A DNA stretch of 64,000 bases from Curtobacterium pusillum (GTDB lineage Bacteria; Actinomycetota; Actinomycetes; Actinomycetales; Microbacteriaceae): contig NZ_JABMCE010000084.1 of NCBI RefSeq assembly GCF_013359865.1, forward strand, positions 1 through 64,000, read 5' to 3'. Shown here in pieces: positions 8,995 through 18,101 of the stretch; the stretch's first letter is position 1; each line of letters begins with the position of its first letter. The translations under genes were made by a program, and so were the position numbers. The notes beneath the pieces were generated by a model. That model was not told the DNA's origin. It was given only the letters and a program-made list of their open reading frames with translations, and made no database searches.

Positions 8995-9582
8995 CTACGA
9001 CCGTCGGGAGACGTCGGTCCGCAGGAAGTTCTGCGCCGAGCGCGACGGGGTCGGCCCTCGCTGCCCTTGGTACCGCGACTGGTACTCGGCGGAGCCGTAC
9101 GGCTTGTCCGCGGGGCTCGACAGCTGGAAGAAGCAGAGCTGGCCGATCTTCATCCCCGGCCAGAGCTTGATCGGCAGGGTCGCCACGTTCGACAGCTCGA
9201 GCGTCACGTGACCGGAGAAGCCCGGATCGATGAAGCCCGCCGTCGAGTGGGTGAGGAGTCCGAGTCGACCGAGTGAGCTCTTGCCCTCGAGCCGTGCCGC
9301 GATGTCGTCGGGCAGCGTGACGACCTCGTACGTCGAGCCCAGGACGAACTCGCCCGGGTGCAGCACGAACGCCTCGTCCGGGTCGGTCTCCACCAGGCGG
9401 GTGAGGTCCGGCTGGTCCACGGCGGGGTCGATGTGCGGGTACTTGTGGTTGTCGAACAGCCGGAAGAACTTGTCGAGCCGGACGTCGATGCTCGAGGGCT
9501 GCACGAGCGAGGCGTCGTACGGGTCGAGCCCGATGCGGCCTTCGGCGAGCTGGGCGGTGATGTCACGGTCGGAGAGCAGCAC
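8995..9582 (-). CDS. dcd: dCTP deaminase (probably dUMP-forming)
   Basis: 195 residues from a GTG at 9582. A TAGGCT box ends 7 nt before this GTG, so the mRNA is likely leaderless; longer in-frame starts have no support. The protein begins MLLSDRDI as usual for Dcd, and carries the catalytic region [18 protein letters not shown] with Glu129 and the C-terminal nucleotide-binding tail [12 protein letters not shown]. It closely resembles the actinobacterial bifunctional type that converts dCTP to dUMP, guarding against uracil in DNA and feeding dTMP synthesis; the bifunctional assignment is inference. Divergent from the GNAT gene at 9664. Confidence 0.93.
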   Translation of the reverse strand: MLLSDRDITAQLAEGRIGLDPYDASLVQPSSIDVRLDKFFRLFDNHKYPHIDPAVDQPDLTRLVETDPDEAFVLHPGEFVLGSTYEVVTLPDDIAARLEGKSSLGRLGLLTHSTAGFIDPGFSGHVTLELSNVATLPIKLWPGMKIGQLCFFQLSSPADKPYGSAEYQSRYQGQRGPTPSRSAQNFLRTDVSRRS

Positions 9583-9663
9583 GCGCAGAAGCCTAGCGGC
9601 AGCGGACGCGCGCCGATATGCTGCGAGGCTGTCCAGCGCCGGGCAGCGGGAGGGGCGCAGACG

Positions 9664-10779
9664 ATGACCGCGTACACCGTGCACGAGCTCGACGTGCCCA
9701 CGACGATGGACGACGACCCGGAGAAGGTACGAGCCTTCCGGGAGTGGCTCGCGGTCACCGATGCCGCCGAGGTCGACGTGCACGGTCTGACCGAGTTGTC
9801 GTGGAAGCCGGAGGAGTACCTCCCGATGTGCCACGAGCCCGGCGCACCGAGCCGGCTGTTCGTCGTGCGGGCGGACAGCGGGCCGGACGGTGGGGCGGAC
9901 GGGGGCACGGTCGTCGCCGCCGGCTCGTACGACACGAAGCAGGCACCCGGCACGCCGAACTGCTGGATCGCACTCGGCGTCCTCCCCGAGCACCAGCGCC
10001 ACGGCATCGGCACGCTGCTCGCCGACCACCTCGAGCGAATCGCCCGCGAGGACGGTCGCACGCAGTGGAAGACGTACGCAGTGTCCCGGCAGGTCGGACC
10101 GGCATCCGGCCACGGGTACCTCGCCGCTCGGACGGGGTTCGGAGCCGTGCCTGCGGACGAGGCCGGCGCGCGGTTCCTCACGGCCCGTGGCTGGCGCTTC
10201 GGGCAGGTGAACCGGATCAGCCGGCTCGGGCTCCCCGCCGACCACTCCGTCGTCCGCGAGCTCCACGACCGTGCCGCGGTGCGCGCCGGACCGGACTACC
10301 GCGTGCACGCCTGGGTCGGGCGGACGCCCGAGGAGTGGCTCGACGGCATCGCGCTGCTCGAGACCCGGATGAGCACCGATGCGCCAGACGGGGACATGGC
10401 GGAGCCGGAGGACGTCTGGACCGCCGATCGGCTCCGCGAGCACGAGGAGGAGCTCGCACGGGCACCGCGAACGATGCTCACGGTCGCGGTCGAGCACGTC
10501 CCGAGCACCACCCTGGCCGGTTTCACGCAGCTGGCCGTGCCGGACGACCCCGAGCGGGCCGTGATGCAGTGGGACACCCTCGTCCTGAAGGAGCACCGCG
10601 GACACCGGCTCGGCTGGCTGCTCAAGGTGGTCGGGATCGAGCGCGTCGAGCAGGACTTCCCAGGGCGGCCGTCGATCATCACGTTCAACGCGGAGGAGAA
10701 CCGGCCGATGCTCGACGTCAACGAGGCCGTCGGGTTCGTCGGTGTCGGCAGCGAGGGGATCTGGGAACGCCGCACGTGA
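9664..10779 (+). CDS. GNAT-family N-acetyltransferase, two-domain
   Basis: 371 residues. Two GNAT-like halves are visible: the first has the acetyl-CoA loop [10 protein letters not shown] (about 110-119), the second a weaker version, [12 protein letters not shown], around 315, followed by the [17 protein letters not shown] stretch typical of the last GNAT strand and helix. Such tandem proteins acetylate amino groups of small molecules or antibiotics; the substrate is not recognisable. The start at 9664 has GGGAGGGG about 7 nt upstream; the frame is open far upstream, but that part overlaps dcd on the other strand and is a shadow. Monocistronic. Confidence 0.85.
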   Translation: MTAYTVHELDVPTTMDDDPEKVRAFREWLAVTDAAEVDVHGLTELSWKPEEYLPMCHEPGAPSRLFVVRADSGPDGGADGGTVVAAGSYDTKQAPGTPNCWIALGVLPEHQRHGIGTLLADHLERIAREDGRTQWKTYAVSRQVGPASGHGYLAARTGFGAVPADEAGARFLTARGWRFGQVNRISRLGLPADHSVVRELHDRAAVRAGPDYRVHAWVGRTPEEWLDGIALLETRMSTDAPDGDMAEPEDVWTADRLREHEEELARAPRTMLTVAVEHVPSTTLAGFTQLAVPDDPERAVMQWDTLVLKEHRGHRLGWLLKVVGIERVEQDFPGRPSIITFNAEENRPMLDVNEAVGFVGVGSEGIWERRT

Positions 10780-10837
10780 CGGCGGGGCGCGTGGACGTCA
10801 CTCTGAGGCGGACCGCAGCCGGAGCACGAGACGCACG

Positions 10838-10847
10838 CCGCGCCTCC
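10838..10847 (-). repeat. Repeat family A, inverted copy before the CopD-CtaG gene
   Basis: Exact CCGCGCCTCC. Its inverted partner is 58 bp further on (10906) and lies inside the next gene, so the two could pair only across the translation start. Confidence 0.85.
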
Positions 10848-10875
10848 AGGCCAGCACACCTACCATTGGACGGTC

Positions 10876-12921
10876 ATGACCGTCACGTCACCCGAAACCC
10901 AGCCTGGAGGCGCGGCGCCGGAATCCGCGCCAGTCACCGCGCGCACGTCCACCGTCGCGACGGTCCTCGTCGTCGCCGTTCCGCTCGCGGTCGCGTGCTC
11001 GATCCTCGGGATGACGCTCACCGGCGCGTTCACCGCGAACCAGCAGCTGGTGTCCGCGGGCGACCTCGTCGAGTACGGCCTGCCCGTCGCACGTGTGGTG
11101 CACGACACGATGGCGGCGCTGACGATCGGCCTGCTCGTCGTCGCGGCGTTCGCGCTGCCTGCGCAGAAGAAGGACCACGGGGCCCTCTCGAGCGTGCAGC
11201 ACCGGGCAACGCGCTGGGCCGCCGTCACGGGTGCCGTGTGGTTCCTCGCCGCCGTCGTGAGCATCGTGTTCACCGGCGCGAACACGCTCGGCGTCCCCCT
11301 CACCAGCCCGGTGTTCGCGCGGAACTTCATGCTCTTCACGTTCCAGGTGGAGATCGGGCAGGCGCTCGTCGTCTCCGCCGCGGCGATCCTCATCGCGACC
11401 GTCGTCGCCGCGTTCGCCACTCGGGTGACCACGCTCGCGGTGGCGACGGTCGCGGGGCTCTTCGCGCTCCTCCCCCTCGCACTCTCCGGGCACGCCGCCG
11501 GGTCGCTCGAGCACGCGAACGCGGTGAACTCCCTCGCGGTGCACCTCGTCGCGGTGTGCGTCTGGGCCGGAGGGCTCGTCGCCGTCGTCGCCCTCCGCAC
11601 CCGCACGAAGGGTGCCACCGGCCGGGTGGTCTCCCGCTACTCGACGCTTGCCGGCTGGGCGTTCGCCGCGGTCGCGTTCTCGGGCATCGTGAACGCGTCC
11701 CTCCGGCTGACGGGACCGCTCGACCTGTTCACCACGACGTACGGGTGGCTGATCACGGTGAAGGCCGTGATCCTCGTCGCGCTCGGGCTCGCCGGTGTGG
11801 TCCAGCGCCGCCGACTCGTCCCGGCCCTGCTGCGGTCCCCGCTGGACCGGCGCTCGTTCACACGGTTCGCGCTCGCGGAGATCGTGTTCATGGCCGTCGC
11901 GATCGGGGTCTCGGTCGCCGTCTCACGATCGCAGCCGCCGATCCCGCAGACGCCGGAGACCGGGGAGGACACCCGCTCCGGACTGATCGGGTTCCCGTAC
12001 CCACCGGCGCAGACCGTGCAGACCTACCTGACGCAGTGGCACATCGACTGGGTCTGGCTCGCGATCGCGGTGGTCGGGGCCGGCTGGTACCTGCTCGCCG
12101 TGCGGAAGCTCCGGAAGCGCGGGGACAAGTGGCCCGTCGGACGCACCATCGCGTGGCTGCTCGGCTGCGCGCTCTTCATCTGGACGACCTCGGCCGGCCC
12201 GGCGGTCTACGGCATGATCCACTTCTCGTCGCACATGCTCCAGCACATGCTGCTGATGATGTTCGTGCCGCTGCCGCTCGTGCTCGGCGGCCCGGTGCTG
12301 CTCGCACTGCGGACCCTGCCCGTGCGCAACGACGGTTCCCGCGGGGCCCGTGAGTGGCTCATGCTCTTCACGCACTCCCGGTACATGCAGTTCCTCGCAC
12401 GGCCCCCTGTCGCCGGGGTCATCTTCGCCGGGTCCCTCGTGGTGTTCTACTTCACGCCGGCGTTCCAGTACGCGATGCAGTCGCACGAGTGGCACGTCGC
12501 GATGGTCGTGCACTTCGTGTTCAGCGGTTACCTGTTCTTCTGGGTCTTCGTCGGCGTCGACCCGGGTCCGGCGCGCCCGCAGTACCCGATCCTCATCATC
12601 GCCCTCCTCGCGACGCTGGCGTTCCACGCGTTCTTCGGCGTGGCCGTCATGACCTCGGAGTCGGTGTTCGCGGTCGACTGGTTCCACGCGCTGGGGCAGA
12701 CGAACGACGCCGCCTTGCTCGACGACCAGCACACGGGCGGCGGGATCGCGTGGGGGGCGTCCGAGCTCCCGATGGTGTTCGTGGCGCTGCTGGTGGTGCG
12801 GAACTGGGTGAAGTCGGACTCGCGGGACGCGAAGCGCCTCGACCGGAAGGCCGACCGCGACGGGGATGCGGACCTCAAGGCCTACAACGAGCGCCTGGCC
12901 GCGATGCACGAGCGCGACTGA
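10876..12921 (+). CDS. CopD-CtaG fusion membrane protein (copper/cytochrome oxidase assembly)
   Basis: 681 residues with roughly 15 membrane helices. The N-terminal half (to about residue 330) resembles CopD copper-resistance proteins, with LSGHAAGS and HLVAVCVWAGGL segments; the C-terminal half is a caa3-type CtaG domain, with HFSSHMLQHMLLMM, the late VHFVFSGYLFFW helix and the closing HTGGGIAWG segment. CtaG proteins deliver copper to cytochrome oxidase, CopD domains move copper across the membrane. TACCAT lies 9 nt before the ATG, so the leader is very short. Residues 9-16 (QPGGAAPE) are encoded by an exact copy of the GGAGGCGCGG repeat. A paralogous fusion lies at 31739-33736. Confidence 0.88.
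   Translation: MTVTSPETQPGGAAPESAPVTARTSTVATVLVVAVPLAVACSILGMTLTGAFTANQQLVSAGDLVEYGLPVARVVHDTMAALTIGLLVVAAFALPAQKKDHGALSSVQHRATRWAAVTGAVWFLAAVVSIVFTGANTLGVPLTSPVFARNFMLFTFQVEIGQALVVSAAAILIATVVAAFATRVTTLAVATVAGLFALLPLALSGHAAGSLEHANAVNSLAVHLVAVCVWAGGLVAVVALRTRTKGATGRVVSRYSTLAGWAFAAVAFSGIVNASLRLTGPLDLFTTTYGWLITVKAVILVALGLAGVVQRRRLVPALLRSPLDRRSFTRFALAEIVFMAVAIGVSVAVSRSQPPIPQTPETGEDTRSGLIGFPYPPAQTVQTYLTQWHIDWVWLAIAVVGAGWYLLAVRKLRKRGDKWPVGRTIAWLLGCALFIWTTSAGPAVYGMIHFSSHMLQHMLLMMFVPLPLVLGGPVLLALRTLPVRNDGSRGAREWLMLFTHSRYMQFLARPPVAGVIFAGSLVVFYFTPAFQYAMQSHEWHVAMVVHFVFSGYLFFWVFVGVDPGPARPQYPILIIALLATLAFHAFFGVAVMTSESVFAVDWFHALGQTNDAALLDDQHTGGGIAWGASELPMVFVALLVVRNWVKSDSRDAKRLDRKADRDGDADLKAYNERLAAMHERD
10906..10915 (+). 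repeat. Repeat family A copy inside the CopD-CtaG N-terminus
   Basis: Exact GGAGGCGCGG in the coding sequence, read in frame as Gly-Gly-Ala-Ala in the cytoplasmic N-terminal tail before the first membrane helix, a place where extra residues are tolerated. Confidence 0.85.
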
Positions 12922-12946
12922 CCTCCGGGCCCGGGCGGCCGGGCGC

Positions 12947-12998
12947 CGCACGCGGCACGCGCCCGCTGGCGCACGCGGCACGCGCCCGCTGGCGCACG
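12947..12998. repeat. 23-bp tandem repeat, 2.3 copies
   Basis: The unit CGCACGCGGCACGCGCCCGC plus TGG is present twice without mismatch (12947-12969 and 12970-12992) followed by 6 bp of a third copy. It fills the gap between two converging genes. No coding or structural role is visible. Confidence 0.85.
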
Positions 12999-13017
12999 GT
13001 CGCGAGGTCAATACGCG

Positions 13018-13365
13018 TCAGTCCCCGTGCACGATGCACACGGCGTCGAGGTCCATCGCGGCCTCGAGCGCAGCGGAGATCCCGGACTCGCCGTCCGCTC
13101 CCCCGGGTGTCACCGTGTCGACCCACCACAGCGGCGTGGACAGTGTCGGAGCGTCCGGCAGGATCCGCTCGACCTCGTCGAAGGAGTCCACCCGCCGCAC
13201 CCCGAGCACCGTGATGACCGGGTGCGTGGCGTCCCGGCAGACCTGCACCATCGGGCCGTCGTCGAGCGCCCGGACGCCCCAGGTCTCGTCGTGCAGGAGC
13301 AGCGCCTCGGCGACGTCGCGCGTCTCGACCGGCTCGCGGCAGAGCAGGGTGACGTCACGGGGCAC
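13018..13365 (-). CDS. Unknown small protein overlapping the DUF6177-like gene
   Basis: 115 residues from a GTG at 13365 (GTGCCCCGTGA), which overlaps the last codons of the upstream gene by 11 bp, so translation is probably coupled. The start sits at the point where the sequence stops looking like a frame shadow and becomes protein-like (MPRDVTLLCREPVETRDVAEALLL). The product is soluble and acidic, with repeated Asp/Glu near the end and LWWVDTV in the middle. No family is recognised. Constant pairing with the upstream gene would suggest a shared task. Confidence 0.65.
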   Translation of the reverse strand: MPRDVTLLCREPVETRDVAEALLLHDETWGVRALDDGPMVQVCRDATHPVITVLGVRRVDSFDEVERILPDAPTLSTPLWWVDTVTPGGADGESGISAALEAAMDLDAVCIVHGD

Positions 13366-14422
13366 GGTGACCGCCGAACGCGTGCGGGGCGCCGCCGACG
13401 TGCCCGTCGAGCGTGCCCTCGTCGTGCGCGGGGTCGAGCGGGGCACCGCCGACGAGTTGCAGGAAGCGGTCCTCGTCGATGCGGTCGAGGAAGTCCTCCA
13501 GCGCTTCCCACCCGTCGTCGAACCGCACGACCAGTCCGCCGCCGCCGAACGTCGACGTCGTGGTGCGCGGCGGTGGCCACACGCCGTCCCGGTCGAGGAA
13601 CTCGCTCGCCTCGGGTCCGACCACGACGGCGAGGGGAGACGGTTCGCCGTGCGACACGGCCCGGACCAGGTGGTCGGCGTCACCGCGGCGCTGCATCACG
13701 ACGCCGAACACCGGTTCGACCTCGTCCGCCACGCGGTGCACGGCGTCGAGCAGCTTCGAGGCGAGGGCCGGGTCCGCGCCGTCCTCGGGGATGGTGAGCA
13801 CGGCGGACATCGTCTCCACGACGACCCCGTCGAGCAGGTGCGCGGTCATGGTGGCCGAGAACCCCTCGCCCACGGCGTACGAGGTGGACACCCCCGGCGC
13901 CTCGTGCTTGGCGTACTGCGTGACGACCCAGCGGTCCCACGGCACGGCCAGCGGTTCGGCGGTGCCCCAGCGCGTCGGGCAGGTGCCGACCGCCTCGCAC
14001 AGCGCCTCGATCGCGGAGCCGATGTCGATCGCCCGCGCGGAGTGGTGTCGCAGCGTCAGGTCGATGCTGATCTGCCGCACGGAGTCGTTCGCGACGGGGT
14101 GCTCCGGCGACGGCGTGCCCATGAGTTCGGGGCCGCGCTGGGCGAAGTCCTCGATGCCGGAGGCGGCGACGCCGGTGCGTCCGTCGCGCAGCGTGCCGTC
14201 GAAGTCGGCCACGGCCCATGCGCCTCCGTACACACCCAGCGCGTGGCGGAGGGCGGGGGTGACCGCTGCCTCCCGGCCGGTCCGGAGCACGACCATCCGT
14301 CCGGACTCGGAGGCCCGACGGAGCAGCGAGGTGAGCGCCTCGGTCAGCCACACCACCGGCGAGGCTGACTCGACCACGAGGGCGGGGCCGACGACATCGT
14401 CGATGAGGGGATGCCTGACCAT
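13355..14422 (-). CDS. DUF6177-like protein of unknown function
   Basis: 355 residues. ATG at 14422 has a strong GAGGAGG 6 nt upstream; a longer frame to 14473 lacks one. The protein is soluble, with an N-terminal alpha/beta part (VVLRTGREAAVTPALRHALG, then WAVADFDGTLRDGRTG) and a middle RWGTAEPLAVPWDRW segment. This order (display of a fixed basic word, a WxVxD stretch, and a WGTxEPxxxPW motif) resembles the actinobacterial DUF6177 family sometimes met near type VII secretion genes; I recall this from memory and no secretion genes are present here. DFDGT is reminiscent of HAD motif I but is not accompanied by the rest. It is followed by an overlapping small gene. Confidence 0.7.
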   Translation of the reverse strand: MVRHPLIDDVVGPALVVESASPVVWLTEALTSLLRRASESGRMVVLRTGREAAVTPALRHALGVYGGAWAVADFDGTLRDGRTGVAASGIEDFAQRGPELMGTPSPEHPVANDSVRQISIDLTLRHHSARAIDIGSAIEALCEAVGTCPTRWGTAEPLAVPWDRWVVTQYAKHEAPGVSTSYAVGEGFSATMTAHLLDGVVVETMSAVLTIPEDGADPALASKLLDAVHRVADEVEPVFGVVMQRRGDADHLVRAVSHGEPSPLAVVVGPEASEFLDRDGVWPPPRTTTSTFGGGGLVVRFDDGWEALEDFLDRIDEDRFLQLVGGAPLDPAHDEGTLDGHVGGAPHAFGGHRAP

Positions 14423-14632
14423 CCGTGTCCTCCTCGGGTTCGGCGTCGCTCGATCCACCTGGACGGTACACACGGGGACGACACCTGTCCGTCAGGCAGG
14501 CGGGCTCACAGCGGAGACTCGGGTGCGGGCCGGGAGGCGCGGCGCACGTCCGGTGCAGGACGCTCGGCGGGCACTCGGCTCGCGTCCAGCGCAGAATCCG
14601 CTAGGCTTGCGTCGTCCCGCTGAGCGGGGCGC
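14423..14632. other. Intergenic region before tRNA-Gly
   Basis: 210 bp without a gene. It holds one exact repeat A word (14533-14542) and, closer to the tRNA, TAGGCT at 14602-14607, a likely -10 box about 25 nt before the mature tRNA. Confidence 0.5.
14533..14542 (+). repeat. Repeat family A, single intergenic copy
   Basis: Exact GGAGGCGCGG (context GGCCGGGAGGCGCGGC) with no inverted partner nearby. Confidence 0.85.
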
Positions 14633-14703
14633 GCGAGTGTAGTTCAATGGTAGAACTCCAGCTTCCCAAGCTGGTAGCGCGGGTTCGATTCCCGTCACTC
14701 GCT
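14633..14703 (+). tRNA. tRNA-Gly (anticodon CCC)
   Basis: Acceptor stem GCGAGTG (14633-14639) pairs with CACTCGC (14696-14702), discriminator T at 14703. The D arm (TAGTTCAATGGTAGA), anticodon stem-loop CCAGC-TTCCCAA-GCTGG and the T arm (GCGGGTTCGATTCCCGT) are all present. Loop bases 34-36 read CCC, decoding GGG. CCA is not encoded. Its terminator stem starts 8 bp downstream but is interrupted by the mobile element at 14727. Confidence 0.96.
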
Positions 14704-14710
14704 CCGACAC

Positions 14711-14726
14711 GAAGGGCCGCCCGACC
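14711..14726 (+). terminator. Left half of the split tRNA-Gly terminator, with target duplication
   Basis: GAAGGGCCGCCC (14711-14722) is the exact reverse complement of GGGCGGCCCTTC at 18587-18598. Joining the two over one copy of CGACC rebuilds a 12-bp stem with a GACC loop, a good terminator for the tRNA. CGACC occurs at 14722-14726 and again at 18582-18586, so it is the likely target-site duplication of the element between them. Confidence 0.75.
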
Positions 14727-14772
14727 GTCATTTCACAAGACGGGTGAGACTTCTCTCGACTGAGTTGAGACC

Positions 14773-15512
14773 CCAGCCCGCGAACGGCCTCGCTGTACTG
14801 GTGCCTTGACTGACGAGCCAGCCCCGCAGCGGGTGTGATGCCGCCTTTGCGAGCGGCACCAGATCCCGCTGCAGCAGATCGTCCGCGGTGCGAGGCTGCT
14901 GAAACGCGGCGCGCAGCTTCGTGCCGTAAGGCGGGCCTGTCCTCCGGGAGATGTCACGGTAGAAGATGAGCTTGATGCTGACCGCCATCGCTAGCTGATG
15001 GCTGGGAGTCGTCGTGGGGGTGATGCCCGCGGTCGCGTTCATACTCGTGGTTGACCGGAATGAAGTCGGGTTGGGGACGACGATCGGTGTAGGGCTGCTT
15101 CTCGGTGTCCTTGTCTTGACCGGCTGGCTGGCCTCGTCTGACCCCCGGTGCACGCAGCCGGGACGCCAGGAGCGCGAGCTCGCATACGGAGCGACCGAAT
15201 TGCGCAGTCATTGGGCTTCAATCGCCGGATTTCCGGATCGCACTCCTCGGCAAGTGCGCGATGGCAGAACCTGCGCCGAGACTGCACTCTCGGCGAGAGT
15301 TCCCGGTCTCCTTGGCATGAGCGAGGGGGACCCGGTCAATGCCTGCTCGCTCGTGGCGAGCACCACCGAATTCACGCCCACGGCTACCACGTCGCGCTGG
15401 GCCTTGGCGGCCCGTGCGTGCCCTGTTGGCGGAAAGCCGCCACTTTCGGCGGCGTTACCCATTCCACAGTTCATCGGATCACGCATTCGGCCTGTCAACC
15501 TAGCCTTAATGG
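14773..15512. other. Left part of the element, no confident gene
   Basis: 740 bp in which no frame looks like a complete protein. One stretch on the plus strand (about 14996-15130) translates into two hydrophobic segments (VMPAVAFILVVDR and VGLLLGVLVLTGWLA), which could be the remains of, or a small, two-helix membrane protein starting at GTG 15014 or 15020. The rest reads like scrambled remnants. A TAGCCT box at 15501-15506 belongs to the next gene. Confidence 0.4.
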
Positions 15513-16574
15513 ATGCTCAACGAACAGGTCAATGCCGTGGGGAAAGCGTGCATCGCGGCTGGTGCGGACGCAGAGGGACTGAGCAGGCGCCGTGTTGGCC
15601 ACGCTGTCGTCATCACAATCGGGCTCGGCGTCGTCTCGGTCATTGCCGGGCTGACTCCCTGGATCGTCACCGGGATGCGGCTGCCCGCGCCGACCCTCTG
15701 GGACCGGCCCGGGGGGGGAGTAGGCGCACGCCTCGTCATCCTGCCGCTGAACCAGTACTCGGCCGCGCTACTGGCGTCCCTGCTGCTCGTCGGCGGTGCT
15801 GTGGCGGGGATCAGTTTCCGGCTCCTGCGACGCAGAAAGCGTCTTGGCCTCCGTCGCGCCCACCTGTTCATCATCGCTGGTGTCGTTGCCGGATTGCAGG
15901 CGGCGGCGCTCGTGCAGACTGCGGTCACCGCCCTCAGTGCTCAGCGCGCCCACATGAACGCTGACCCCGTCCTGTGGGCGACGTCCGCGTCGCGGTTCAC
16001 CGTCCCCCAGGAGTACACGGTGGCGCTCCTCGCCGGCGGCGCCTTGTCGATCGTGCTGGCCGCGGCGCTTCTCGTCCTCCTCGCTTCCGCGCCTCCCGGC
16101 GCCGCCCTGGTCGCATTTGCGGTGGCCGCGCTCGCGGTCGGGACCTGGATCAGTGGCTTCGTGGTGCCGGTCGGGGCGCTCGCAACAGAGTCGAGCGACG
16201 CGATCCTCACGGTCGTGCGGTGGGTGCCCCCTCTGCTCGTTGGCTGCGCCATCGCTCTACGAGGCATCGGCTCGATACGACGGTTTACCAGTGCCATTGT
16301 TTCGATCCTCGTGCTGTGGCTCGGCACGGCTGGCGTGGCAGCCGTCGTCGCGATACTCGGCCGTCTTGCCTACCGACCCTCGGTGACTGGGCTCCTCGGG
16401 TACGTCGCCCGGGTGTTGATCAACGAGCTCGGACCGCGGGGCGAAGGGCCGACACTCATGGTTCTCGTGGTCATCGCTGTCATTGGCATGACCGCAGCGA
16501 GGCAGATCCTCCGCCTGACGCCACTTTCCTCACGAGCAGTCCTCAACCCCAAGGCAGTCGGCCGTTATCATTGA
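15513..16574 (+). CDS. Unknown polytopic membrane protein, element cargo
   Basis: 353 residues with about eight predicted membrane helices (for example VVITIGLGVVSVIAGL, YSAALLASLLLVGGAVAG, LVALAG-like repeats and a final VLVVIAVIGMTAARQIL) and a basic loop RRRKRLGLRR. TAGCCT ends 6 nt before the ATG, so it is probably read from a leaderless mRNA. No family is recognised. It converges on the small gene at 16578 with only 3 bp between them. Location inside the insertion marks it as cargo; base composition is slightly less GC-extreme than the surrounding chromosome. Confidence 0.65.
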   Translation: MLNEQVNAVGKACIAAGADAEGLSRRRVGHAVVITIGLGVVSVIAGLTPWIVTGMRLPAPTLWDRPGGGVGARLVILPLNQYSAALLASLLLVGGAVAGISFRLLRRRKRLGLRRAHLFIIAGVVAGLQAAALVQTAVTALSAQRAHMNADPVLWATSASRFTVPQEYTVALLAGGALSIVLAAALLVLLASAPPGAALVAFAVAALAVGTWISGFVVPVGALATESSDAILTVVRWVPPLLVGCAIALRGIGSIRRFTSAIVSILVLWLGTAGVAAVVAILGRLAYRPSVTGLLGYVARVLINELGPRGEGPTLMVLVVIAVIGMTAARQILRLTPLSSRAVLNPKAVGRYH

Positions 16575-16577
16575 CGC

Positions 16578-16961
16578 CTAGGTGAAGAAGACCAGAGTCC
16601 CCATCCCGATCCAGGCGAGGCCGATGCTCACCAGGGCGGAGAGGCTAGCGACGCTGGTCGCGATGATCGCGGACACTTGTTCCTTCCACAGGCGAAGAGA
16701 GCTTGCCGCGATGCAGAGGGCGAGAACAGCGACAGGCAGGGCTGCGACCAATGCGGCAGCCTGCATGGTCGCAACGGCGCGATCATCGGCCGAGGGCGGC
16801 AAGCTCCCGTTGTCGTAGTCGAACTGTGAAGGCGGAGTCTGACCGGCGGAGCCCAACACTCCGGTCGCGATGAGCACGGCGCCCCACAGGACGATCAGCG
16901 CGATCGCAAGGAGCGCCCGAACATTGACGTGTCCCCACTGCGTCCGCCCCCGAGACCCCAT
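16578..16961 (-). CDS. Unknown small membrane protein, element cargo
   Basis: 127 residues from ATG 16961 (a 26-residue longer in-frame start at 17039 looks non-native). Three hydrophobic segments are visible: LLAIALIVLWGAVLIATGVL, AAALVAALPVAVLALCIA and a C-terminal VASLSALVSIGLAWIGMG, with a short external loop rich in Ser/Pro/Asp between the first two. No family is recognised. It faces the membrane protein at 15513 tail to tail. Confidence 0.55.
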   Translation of the reverse strand: MGSRGRTQWGHVNVRALLAIALIVLWGAVLIATGVLGSAGQTPPSQFDYDNGSLPPSADDRAVATMQAAALVAALPVAVLALCIAASSLRLWKEQVSAIIATSVASLSALVSIGLAWIGMGTLVFFT

Positions 16962-17139
16962 GCGCCGACCATGGCGCGGCGATGGACCACACTCTCTGAG
17001 AACAACCAGCGCAGGCCCGTCCCGGAGGGCGATCGTCAACCGGACGCTCGTCCGGTAGCCCCCACGGGATGAGGCTTGTCTCCCTCATCGTGCGCAGCGC
17101 TCGACCGATCTGATCGATCACACCGCCCTCGTTGTCCAA

Positions 17140-18006
17140 GCTGACCTGTCCCGGGTTTCCGGACACCTGACAAAATAGGCTTCCGGCTCGTTCGTGAACT
17201 CGCCGATGACGGAGTGCCCGTCGCGGTGGCGTGCCGGGTCCGGCAGGTCTCTGCTTCGGGTTATTACGAGTGGCGATCCCGCCGGCCGTCGAGTCGAGAC
17301 GTCGAGGATGCGCACCTGATCAACCAGATTCGGGATGTGCATACTCGTTCTCGCGGCACTTATGGTGTTGCAGGGCGTGCACCACCGGAAGTGGCGCACC
17401 GGTGGGTCGGGCGGTTGCCGGCGGTGTTCCAGGACCGCGTCAAACGCGTGTTCGCCGCGGATGCACCCGACAAGCTGTGGGTCACCGACATCACGCAGCA
17501 CCGAACTGATGAAGGGTGGGTGTACTGCGCGGCGGTGATCGACGTGTTGTCACGCCGTTGCGTTGGTTGGTCGCTCACGGATCATCTGCGTTCCGAGCTC
17601 GTCGTCGACGCGATCCAGATGGCCACCTGGCGCCGCCAGCCTGTCGCGACGGTCGTGCATTCGGACCGGGGCGCGCAATTCACGTCATGGCTGTTCGGCA
17701 GTCCGGCTTCGCGAAGCGGGACTGCTCGGTTCGATGGGGCGAGTCGCGTCCGCGTACGACAACGCGCTGACGGAGTCATTCTTCGGCTCGATGCAGATCG
17801 AACTGCTCGACCGCTGCTCCTGGCCGACCCGCGCCGAACTTGCCTCCGCGATGTTCGAGTGGATCGAAACGTTCTACAACCCGACCCGACGTCACTCCGC
17901 GCTGGCCTACTACTCACCGATCGAGTTCGAGAACCTCTACACCGCTGCCGAAACCGCGGCATGATCAACACGAAGTACGTGCCCGGAGAACCCGGGACAG
18001 GTCAGC
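17140..18006 (+). mobile_element. IS3-family element remnant with both terminal repeats
   Basis: The left end 17140-17166 (GCTGACCTGTCCCGGGTT...) matches the reverse complement of the right end 17979-18006 apart from one gap and one mismatch. Only 867 bp remain, against about 1.2-1.5 kb in complete IS3 elements. The first reading frame (orfA) is missing, since the left repeat runs almost directly into the orfB N-terminus, and orfB is broken. No clear target duplication is seen (CAA against AGA), suggesting rearrangement after insertion. Confidence 0.85.
17167..17964 (+). pseudogene. IS3-family transposase OrfB, broken by deletion and frameshift
   Basis: The reading starts FRLVRELADDG without a start codon, continues through VSASGYYEWR and RSRGTYG, then jumps: an internal deletion fuses TYG to the later GVHHRKWRTG segment, seen only in the next frame. 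The DDE core follows in the first frame (DKLWVTDITQH, first Asp; VVHSDRGAQFTSW, second Asp), then a one-base shift near 17700 moves the last part (YDNALTESFFGSMQIELL with the catalytic Glu, and the ending YNPTRRHSALAYYSP) into another frame. So at least two lesions inactivate it. It cannot mobilise itself or the surrounding element. Confidence 0.9.
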
Positions 18007-18101
18007 AGAACTCGACCCCGCCTACGAATCTGCGCACCCCGCCACCAAAGATGTGCGCCGGCTGCGACCCATGCCGCCGCGCCCGACTCCGCCGGACCCG
18101 C

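Noticed and set aside
12947-12998. 23-bp tandem repeat as a CRISPR remnant
   Set aside because: The copies are directly adjacent without spacers and there are no cas genes.
15014-15964. 316-codon plus-strand frame at the left of the element
   Set aside because: Only the first 40 residues look like real membrane segments; the rest overlaps the better supported gene at 15513 in another frame.
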